Shown here piece by piece: positions 1-5,101 of a DNA stretch of 5,101 bases (the first letter of the stretch is position 1; each line of letters begins with the position of its first letter). Position numbers and translations under genes: made by a program. Under the pieces are notes generated by a model. The model was given only the letters and a program-made list of their open reading frames with translations. It had not been told where the DNA came from and made no database searches. The DNA is from an uncultured Pseudomonadota bacterium (GTDB lineage: Bacteria > Pseudomonadota > Alphaproteobacteria > Rs-D84). The DNA lies in NCBI GenBank assembly GCA_945483255.1, contig CALYRP010000061.1, forward strand, positions 1 to 5,101, in the 5' to 3' direction.

Positions 1-17
1 AATGCCCAATGGGCATT
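1..17 (-). terminator. Hairpin after the BOF gene, probable terminator cut at the window edge
   Basis: AATGCCC, a 3-base loop and GGGCATT form a perfect 7-bp stem starting 2 bases after the TAA at 22-20. The placement mirrors the terminator at 463-489. The minus-strand T-tract would lie just outside the window and cannot be seen. On the plus strand the stem is followed by TTTTATTTT, so it may also stop transcription arriving from the left. Confidence 0.7.
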
Positions 18-19
18 TT

Positions 20-370
20 TTATTTTACGATAGAATCAACATCTACTTCGGTATAATTTGTTTCTTTGTCAACACTGCCGTATACAGTTACAATATCATC
101 AACACGAACAGTGTTCCCGTTCCAAGATTCTTCATCTATTTCCAACATAATTGTACCCGAAGCATCTTCGAAAACAAAAATATTATCACCCATATTTTTT
201 GTTATACGGCCACGCATCACAACCGGTGTATCATCTGGCAAAGAAACAACTTCTGTTACTGACCAAACAGCCGGTTGTGTATTCATATTATTCATATTTC
301 TACCGTTCGCTGCAAAAGATGAACAAATTGGCAACAACGCAATCAATGCCATAACAGATATTTTTTTCAT
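20..370 (-). CDS. Periplasmic OB-fold (BOF) protein, YgiW/YdeI stress-tolerance family
   Basis: A 116-residue protein with a signal peptide (MKKISVMALIALLPICSSFA, cleavage near 20/21) and one BOF domain (about 33-116). Recognisable family positions include LPDDTPV (44-50), MRG (52-54), the FVFEDASGTI strand-turn (65-74), the IDxxxWNG segment (78-85), VxGxVDKE (96-103) and EVDVDSI (108-114). These line up with E. coli YgiW/YdeI (DDTWVTLRG, YVFKDATGTI, WNG, GEVDKD, EIDV), recalled from memory. Family members are small periplasmic proteins linked to peroxide, acid, metal or cationic-peptide stress; Salmonella VisP is one. No enzymatic activity is known for the family. The start at 370 is chosen because GGAG sits 7 bases upstream and the signal peptide begins there; the frame extends to a TTG at 430, which adds only non-signal residues. 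The single cysteine (16) is inside the signal peptide. A terminator separates it from the cysteine-rich genes, so it is probably transcribed on its own. Which paralogue it is cannot be decided. Confidence 0.92.
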   Translation of the reverse strand: MKKISVMALIALLPICSSFAANGRNMNNMNTQPAVWSVTEVVSLPDDTPVVMRGRITKNMGDNIFVFEDASGTIMLEIDEESWNGNTVRVDDIVTVYGSVDKETNYTEVDVDSIVK

Positions 371-377
371 GATTTTT

Positions 378-381
378 CTCC
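378..381 (-). promoter_or_regulatory. Shine-Dalgarno site that decides the BOF gene start
   Basis: The minus strand reads GGAGAAAAATC then ATG (370), a 7-base spacer. It supports this ATG, where the signal peptide begins, over the upstream in-frame TTG at 430. Confidence 0.85.
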
Positions 382-388
382 ATTTGTT

Positions 389-418
389 ATTTTGTTTTCC
401 ATAACCAAATGGTATCAA
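389..418 (-). promoter_or_regulatory. Possible sigma-70-type promoter for the BOF gene
   Basis: On the minus strand TTGATA (418-413) is followed after 18 bases by CAAAAT (394-389), giving 5/6 and 4/6 matches to the -35 and -10 consensus. The start of transcription would lie very near the ribosome binding site, leaving a short leader. A weaker alternative is TTGTGC (430-425) with GGTTAT (406-401), also 18 bases apart. A promoter somewhere in 371-462 is expected because a terminator precedes this gene, but the exact elements are uncertain in this AT-rich DNA. Confidence 0.3.
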
Positions 419-462
419 ATACACGCACAAAAATAACTAGGAACGATTGCCAACATCACGAC

Positions 463-489
463 AAAAAAAACACCGCCCGTTTGGGCGGT
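463..489 (-). terminator. Intrinsic terminator after the downstream cysteine-rich gene
   Basis: Read on the minus strand, a perfect 7-bp stem ACCGCCC / GGGCGGT with loop AAAC is followed by G and eight Ts. It begins 5 bases after the TAA at 497-495. This is a textbook Rho-independent terminator and should end the transcript of the two cysteine-rich genes. Confidence 0.93.
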
Positions 490-494
490 TTATT

Positions 495-515
495 TTACAT
501 CTTTATATCTTCACA
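495..515 (-). repeat. Conserved 3'-end block, copy 1 (CEDIKM-stop)
   Basis: The last 21 bases of the downstream cysteine-rich gene match the end of the upstream one (2986-3006) at 19 of 21 positions, including the stop. They encode CEDIKM. Elsewhere the paralogues have diverged strongly, so this is the closest nucleotide match I noticed between them. Confidence 0.75.
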
Positions 516-2963
516 AACCGGTTCGCCTGTCTGAACATTGCAATCACTTTCCGATTTGAAATATTTCGTCATATTTTTACAAGATGTTGTTGTTGTTGTT
601 GTGCAAATATGACAAGTTCTGCTGGCTTTGTCAAATGTTGCACGGCTTTCTTTGACGAATCCAGAATTCATCGATGTTCTGCCACGATATTTAAATGTAT
701 CACCACCTTGCTTTATTGTGCCCTGGCCTCCTTCCATAAGAGCGCGTGTCGACAATCCAGCACCAACATCATAAGATATTGCGAACGGTGATGTTAACGG
801 CGATTGTTCAGAAATACGATTCAAATTAAATGATGCATTACCCATATCGCCCAGTTTTTGACACATAAATTGCGCGATTTCCGCCGATGAATTATGCGCG
901 GCTTCTTCAATCGCATCTGCAACTTTCTTGTTATAATTATCTTGTGCCTTACGAAGTGCCGCCATACCAATCATAACACGATATTGATTCAACAAATTCG
1001 GGAAACGCGCAACGGTTGTGTTATCTTTTGTTCCCTTGCCATTGATTTGTGATAAATCGCGACCATTGATACAATATTGAATTTGCTGATCAGATTCAAT
1101 CAAAGATATCGTTCTGTTAATTGTTCCTGCGATATTCTTTAATTCTTCTTCGATTGATGATATTATGCCTGCATTTGATTCTTCTGGATATCTGCTTTTT
1201 ATTTCTGCGATATATTCTTCGACACCAATTTCACCTGGGTTCAAAACCTTGCCATTATCTTTTACAGTTCCAGCCGCATCACCCATTTTGATAGAACCAA
1301 ATGATATCATACCGGTTACACGATATGTTGTTCCGTCTTTTTGTGATTTTACAGACCCTGTTCCCAGATATGAATCCGCCGCAAACGAATTACAATCTGT
1401 TGTTGATCCACATAATTCTGCCATCTTTTGTTCGGCAAGATTTTGGCAATTTTCCAATGCCTTGTTATCTATGTTAAGATATAAACCCATCAACATAGAA
1501 TCCAAATCTGACATTTTGAAATCTGGGTTTGCCTGTTTACATACAACTAATTTATCGATTGGGCAAATATCGTGTATATAATTGAAATCCATACCGATAC
1601 AATTCACAAAATCTTTGCCACATCTGTCTTCGGCGGTAAAGCATTCTTTGACTTCAGCTGTACATGCATCAACACGCATCGCAGCCAATTTGCTTACCAC
1701 ATAATCCCAAATTTGTGGTTCCATACGTTCACATGGTTCAATTTGAATCTTGCAGAAAGAACGTGCCATATCTGGACGTGCAAGGCACGCATCCATTGTT
1801 GCGGTTCCTTTACCAACGATATCATCTTTACATGCTTTTTGGATACAATTTGAAATATCAGTCAAACACGATTGACGCTTTTGCGATTCAATATTTGATT
1901 CTGCCAATCTTATTGTTGGGGCGGCTTCACGTAAGAAATCGTTCCAAACATAGTCACGAACAGCAACACAACTGTCTAAGACCTTTTCACAAATAAAACG
2001 TTTTGATTCCAAAATTTCCATAGTTGACGCGGTAATATCATAAGTATTGATTGTTTCAACCTTTGTTCCAGCAACACTTGAAGCCTCGTTATTTTGCATA
2101 TTTTCAGACGCAATGGTAAACACACATTGTCCCCAATCAGAACCACAAGCATCTGAACTCATCATACATTTTTTATATTCAACCATACATGTACCACGAT
2201 CATATTTATTAGATTCTTCGAAACTTTCTTTTAATGCGCCACGCACAGCAGCCTTGGCCTTGGCCAGCATAGAATCTGCTTCTTGTTTCTTTTGTGCGAT
2301 AGAATTAGCCAAACCTTTGCAATCTGAAATTATTTGACGCGAATACATTTGTGTTAAAAGGGTCATATCTTTGGAACAAGAATCTGGCATCTGTTCTTTA
2401 CATAATTTGTGTGCAGAAGTATATAATTCTTTACCAACTTTATCAGACAAATCTATTTCTGCCCATTCATCATCAAATTCTTCTTCCTCTTCCATATCAT
2501 ATATAGAAGTCCATGAAATCTTTTCGGTTTCTTTCTTTTTTTCACCAGCCTTTACCACACTGCCATCTTCTTTATAAATACGTTCACCACCATTAAAGAT
2601 AATATCTGCATTTGCACCAGCCTGAATTCTTTCTACTTCTTCTGTTCCGATACGTTCTGCTTCTGCCAATATCTTTTTAATAGATTCCAATTGTTCATCA
2701 TATTTTGCGGCATCATCACTGCACATACATGTCCCGCCATTTTCATTGTCTGCAATACAAAATTGGTCCATGCACCCAAAATATTGGTTATAACATTCTT
2801 CGTCATAGATGCCTGTCGCTTCGACCTTGGCACGAACTTTTGTTCCGGCAGAAAGAGCAGATTGTTTCTTTGCAGTGCTTTTAGTCGCAGCAAAAGAATC
2901 AACCGATCCAACAAAAGCCGCCATTAATCCCAAACACAAACCAAAATGTAATATTTTTCTCAT
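495..2963 (-). CDS. Secreted 36-cysteine protein, tandem paralogue of the upstream gene
   Basis: Complete 822-residue protein of no family I can name. The ATG at 2963 is preceded by GGAGAGAGAG and opens a signal peptide (MRKILHFGLCLGLMAAFVGS, then VDSFA, cleavage near 25/26). The cysteine in the signal lacks a lipobox, so this is not a lipoprotein. The mature part has 36 cysteines: CX6CX4CX9CXC (57-81), an acidic linker (157-171), YSRQIISDCK (207-216), NKYDRGTC with CX6CX6CX6C (252-280), CEKVLDSC (325-332), CX6CX4C (366-378), a second CX6CX6CX6C (434-455), CHIC (784-787), six threonines (788-793) and terminal CEDIKM. Helical, charged segments (about 84-118, 220-250 and 660-690) separate these blocks. 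Compared with the upstream paralogue it has extra segments at about 281-324, 530-585 and 708-770, the last two rich in glycine and beta-prone residues. It is likely an oxidised periplasmic or surface protein (inference). A terminator follows the stop. Confidence 0.95.
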   Translation of the reverse strand: MRKILHFGLCLGLMAAFVGSVDSFAATKSTAKKQSALSAGTKVRAKVEATGIYDEECYNQYFGCMDQFCIADNENGGTCMCSDDAAKYDEQLESIKKILAEAERIGTEEVERIQAGANADIIFNGGERIYKEDGSVVKAGEKKKETEKISWTSIYDMEEEEEFDDEWAEIDLSDKVGKELYTSAHKLCKEQMPDSCSKDMTLLTQMYSRQIISDCKGLANSIAQKKQEADSMLAKAKAAVRGALKESFEESNKYDRGTCMVEYKKCMMSSDACGSDWGQCVFTIASENMQNNEASSVAGTKVETINTYDITASTMEILESKRFICEKVLDSCVAVRDYVWNDFLREAAPTIRLAESNIESQKRQSCLTDISNCIQKACKDDIVGKGTATMDACLARPDMARSFCKIQIEPCERMEPQIWDYVVSKLAAMRVDACTAEVKECFTAEDRCGKDFVNCIGMDFNYIHDICPIDKLVVCKQANPDFKMSDLDSMLMGLYLNIDNKALENCQNLAEQKMAELCGSTTDCNSFAADSYLGTGSVKSQKDGTTYRVTGMISFGSIKMGDAAGTVKDNGKVLNPGEIGVEEYIAEIKSRYPEESNAGIISSIEEELKNIAGTINRTISLIESDQQIQYCINGRDLSQINGKGTKDNTTVARFPNLLNQYRVMIGMAALRKAQDNYNKKVADAIEEAAHNSSAEIAQFMCQKLGDMGNASFNLNRISEQSPLTSPFAISYDVGAGLSTRALMEGGQGTIKQGGDTFKYRGRTSMNSGFVKESRATFDKASRTCHICTTTTTTSCKNMTKYFKSESDCNVQTGEPVCEDIKM
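585..602 (-). repeat. In-frame (ACA)6 trinucleotide repeat
   Basis: Six uninterrupted TGT units on the plus strand are read as six ACA codons, giving Thr 788-793 of the downstream cysteine-rich protein. The run lies between the CHIC motif and the next cysteine. Loss or gain of a unit would change spacing without breaking the frame. The upstream paralogue has RMQQV at this place and no repeat. Confidence 0.9.
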
Positions 2964-2972
2964 TTTCTCTCT

Positions 2973-2976
2973 CTCC
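2973..2976 (-). promoter_or_regulatory. Strong Shine-Dalgarno site in the gap between the paralogues
   Basis: The minus strand reads GGAGAGAGAGAAA then ATG (2963). GGAG is 9 bases from the start and overlapping GAG registers lie closer. The whole gap between the genes is 22 bases (2964-2985), too short for an ordinary separate promoter plus leader, which supports co-transcription and independent ribosome loading. The site fixes the start of the downstream gene. Confidence 0.85.
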
Positions 2977-2985
2977 GATTTTGTA

Positions 2986-3006
2986 TTACATATTTATATC
3001 TTCGCA
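2986..3006 (-). repeat. Conserved 3'-end block, copy 2 (CEDINM-stop)
   Basis: This is the counterpart of 495-515, encoding CEDINM and TAA at the end of the upstream cysteine-rich gene. The two differences change Lys to Asn and one base of the codon for the final cysteine (TGT versus TGC, silent). Confidence 0.75.
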
Positions 3007-5101
3007 AGATTCAATTTCTTGGCAGAATTCTTTTTTACCACCAGATACAGCGCCCAATGCCCCAGCACCAACCGCACCAACAATACCACCGATTGCGGTT
3101 CCCCATCCAGCATTTATCATTGTCCCGGCTGATGCGCCCGCAGACAAACCGCCAGCTGCGGCCTTTAATGCAGAAGAAGCCTTGGATTCGCCACCTTCTT
3201 CGCAAACCTGTTGCATACGGCACACGTGACAATTACGCAAACTTGGTTCAAACGAAACACTTTTTATATAACTATAATTTGTTTTTGATTCATCTGGTGT
3301 TTCTGTTTTATAAGTTTTCAAACAAATTTGTTCTGCTTCCTTCAAATCTTTCTTGCGCGCTAATTCTGCAATCTTGGAATCAAGTTCACGTAAATTACGC
3401 TTTTCAGCAGACATTTTTGCCAACAATTTTGCAGTATTAAATACACTTACACCCAAAGTATTCCTGCCTTTGACTTTCTTGGACGCATCAACACTTTGTG
3501 AATCTGCACATGCTGCAACGGTTTTATCTTGTTCAAATTGTTTGAAAAAGTCTTCAACCGCGGCATCAGAATTCGCCACAACCGTTGCATACAAATTTGC
3601 CAAGCCTTCTTCGGTATCTGGCAATTCAGACAAGGATTCGACTGTTGAATCAATTGGCAAACATGCCATATCTGTACCGCAAACCTTGCCCAGTTGTTCA
3701 CCAAAATAATTCACACATCCCTGCATCATTTGGTAATCCATTTGCAAAATTGCAGATTGCACAATCACATCATATTGTGTTGCGGTTTTACATGATGGGA
3801 ACATACTTTGCGGACAAAGTGCTGCAATTTCATATGGTTTTTTACCGATACATTCTGGTTTTGTAAAATCAACACCACACTTATCTTGCAAACATTTATC
3901 GATATCATTTTCACAGAACTTTGTTTGTAAATAGCCCAATTTATCATTTACAACAGATTGAAAACCTGGGATTTTTGCATCACATTCTGTGATAATAGGA
4001 CAAATACCAGCCGCAACATTCACATTTGTCAAACATTCCGCATTTGTTGATGTTGAACAACCTTCTTCTAAACAAAGTTGAACTTTTGCCAAACATGTTG
4101 CGCGTTCGTTTTTGTCTGCATATTTGGCCGCTTCTTCCAATATGTTTTTAGATTCTGCCGCCCAATCTTGTTCAACATAACTGCGAACCGCCATACATTG
4201 ATCCAAAACATTTTCACATGCATTCGAACGACGTTTTAATAAACCTGCATCCAAACAGTTTTCAAAATTTGCACCACATCCACCCTTGTCCGCAACACAA
4301 GAACGATATGCTAACAAACATTCACCACGATTATATTTATTTGTTGTGTCTAACATTTCAAGGCGTGCTTTGCGAACCGCTGATTCTGCGATACGTTTAT
4401 TTGATTCAGCATTTGCCTTTTGATCCGCCAGATATGCATCATAATTTTTACAATCTTGGGTTATCATACGCGAATAAAGCATAGATTCCATTTCCGCCTT
4501 GTCACCACAAGCCTCCAATTCCGCAGCACAGTATTTAACGGCCATTTGATACAAATCATCGCCCATAACAACATCTTCGCCAACTTCTTCTTCGGTTTCT
4601 TCTTCGCCACCAGTCAACCAAGACATAAAATTAGTACTGGAAACTTTTGTACTGGTATTATCTGCAAACACTAAACGTGCCTTAGCCCCCAATTGTTCGC
4701 GTTCAACACCTTCGGTATACAACTTGTCCGCTTCGGCCTGGATATCAAGAACAGCTTGAATTTTTGATTTCGCACGTTCAATATTATCAGAACACGCACA
4801 ACGTTCACCCTGGCTTTCATCTAACAAACAAAAACTGTCCATGCATTCACGGTACGCATCACGACAATCGCCAGGTATTGCTTTTGCAGGTGTTGCAGAA
4901 GCAGCCGGTGTGGTTTCAGGTGCATCGGCATTTTTTAACGCTTCATCCCTTGCCTCTTGGATATCAGCCGCACTGACTGACATACGCGCGCCGGCTTGCG
5001 CCCCACGCGTTACACCTATACGCGCGGAAGAATCACCACGTGTTGCACCATATACAACCGACGGAACAACCAATAAAACTGGTAAAAATTTTAATATTTT
5101 C
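2986..5101 (-). CDS. Secreted 36-cysteine protein with C-terminal glycine zipper (5' end cut by window edge)
   Basis: I do not recognise a characterised family. The frame stays open to the right edge and encodes KILKFLPVLLVVPSVVYGA, a typical signal peptide. Base 5101 is the third base of a codon ending in G, so the true start may be an ATG lying across the edge. The TTG at 5071-5073 falls inside the signal peptide and is not the start. Numbering residues from that TTG: a basic TRG-repeat segment (11-32), an Ala/Pro linker (51-68), a cysteine block CX6CX4CX9CXC (70-94), an acidic linker (156-168), YSRMITQDCK (200-209), NKYNRGEC then CX6CX6CX6C (245-273), further CX6C pairs (286-293, 327-339, 387-408), CHVC (615-618), a glycine-zipper segment (638-679) and terminal CEDINM. 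The 36 cysteines match the downstream gene one for one. Likely exported and disulfide-rich, perhaps membrane-anchored by the glycine zipper (inference). It ends 22 bases before its paralogue, so the two are probably co-transcribed. Confidence 0.93.
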   Translation of the reverse strand, partial: KILKFLPVLLVVPSVVYGATRGDSSARIGVTRGAQAGARMSVSAADIQEARDEALKNADAPETTPAASATPAKAIPGDCRDAYRECMDSFCLLDESQGERCACSDNIERAKSKIQAVLDIQAEADKLYTEGVEREQLGAKARLVFADNTSTKVSSTNFMSWLTGGEEETEEEVGEDVVMGDDLYQMAVKYCAAELEACGDKAEMESMLYSRMITQDCKNYDAYLADQKANAESNKRIAESAVRKARLEMLDTTNKYNRGECLLAYRSCVADKGGCGANFENCLDAGLLKRRSNACENVLDQCMAVRSYVEQDWAAESKNILEEAAKYADKNERATCLAKVQLCLEEGCSTSTNAECLTNVNVAAGICPIITECDAKIPGFQSVVNDKLGYLQTKFCENDIDKCLQDKCGVDFTKPECIGKKPYEIAALCPQSMFPSCKTATQYDVIVQSAILQMDYQMMQGCVNYFGEQLGKVCGTDMACLPIDSTVESLSELPDTEEGLANLYATVVANSDAAVEDFFKQFEQDKTVAACADSQSVDASKKVKGRNTLGVSVFNTAKLLAKMSAEKRNLRELDSKIAELARKKDLKEAEQICLKTYKTETPDESKTNYSYIKSVSFEPSLRNCHVCRMQQVCEEGGESKASSALKAAAGGLSAGASAGTMINAGWGTAIGGIVGAVGAGALGAVSGGKKEFCQEIESCEDINM
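3037..3162 (-). other. Glycine-zipper segment in the upstream cysteine-rich protein
   Basis: About 42 residues made almost only of Gly, Ala, Ser, Val and Ile, with a dense GxxxG-like pattern, for example GTAIGGIVGAVGAGALGAV. It is long enough for two short membrane spans and resembles the glycine-zipper hairpins of some outer-membrane-associated proteins. It lies between cysteines 34 and 35 and is absent from the downstream paralogue, which has only 12 residues there. Membrane insertion is inferred from composition alone. Confidence 0.7.

Noticed and set aside
324..326. Lipobox cysteine (LPIC) in the BOF signal peptide
   Set aside because: Pro and Ile at -2 and -1 do not fit a lipobox, and a good signal peptidase I site (SFA/AN) follows.
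371..430. N-terminal extension of the BOF protein from TTG at 430
   Set aside because: It would put a non-hydrophobic stretch before a perfect signal peptide, and the ATG at 370 has its own well-spaced GGAG.
463..470. Poly-A octamer as a phase-variation tract
   Set aside because: It is the T-tract of the terminator on the minus strand and lies outside any coding frame.
603..614. Cytochrome c haem-binding motif
   Set aside because: The order is CHxC, not CXXCH, and I found no CXXCH in either cysteine-rich protein.
447..4976. Plus-strand open frames, including ones of over 100 codons
   Set aside because: All lie opposite the three minus-strand genes, lack convincing ribosome binding sites and show no domain-like composition. 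The cysteine-rich or low-complexity runs in them are antisense images of the real genes.
5071..5073. TTG as the start codon of the upstream cysteine-rich gene
   Set aside because: The frame continues upstream through a normal signal-peptide start (KILKFLPVL...) to the window edge; starting at TTG would cut the signal peptide in half.
1..5101. CRISPR array, tRNA, rRNA, insertion sequence or riboswitch
   Set aside because: No spaced direct repeats, cloverleaf-like segments, terminal inverted repeats or long structured leaders were seen; nearly the whole window is coding.

Overview
The window carries three genes, all on the minus strand, so it reads right to left. The sequence is AT-rich, has compact spacing and strong Shine-Dalgarno sites, and all three products carry signal peptides. 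This points to a Gram-negative bacterium. The only protein whose family can be named is a periplasmic OB-fold (BOF, YgiW/YdeI type) protein, a family found mainly in Proteobacteria. The host is therefore probably a proteobacterium, perhaps an AT-rich, host-associated alphaproteobacterium. That last step is a tentative inference, not something the sequence proves.

Layout in the direction of transcription. (1) 5101-2986: a large secreted cysteine-rich protein, cut by the right edge almost exactly at its start codon. (2) After a 22-base gap with a strong ribosome binding site, 2963-495: a second, longer secreted cysteine-rich protein, ending in a clear intrinsic terminator (489-463). (3) After a short promoter-bearing gap, 370-20: a small periplasmic BOF protein, followed at once by a hairpin (17-1) at the left edge. 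The two large genes look like one transcription unit; the BOF gene looks separate.

The main observation is that the two large proteins are diverged tandem paralogues sharing a full cysteine skeleton. Each mature protein has exactly 36 cysteines, in the same order and with many identical spacings. They also share blocks such as CMDxFC, YSRxIxxDCK, NKYxRGxC, CGxxC and a C-terminal CEDIxM. Between the conserved cysteines each has its own insertions: the upstream protein has a glycine-zipper segment near the C-terminus, while the downstream one has glycine/beta-rich inserts and a run of six threonines from an ACA repeat. I recognise no characterised family. A pair of envelope or surface proteins with up to 18 disulfides each is the best reading, and their function is unknown.

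No RNA genes, CRISPR arrays, insertion sequences or plus-strand genes are supported. There is no gene-free stretch over 300 bases; the longest gap (371-494) holds a terminator and a possible promoter.
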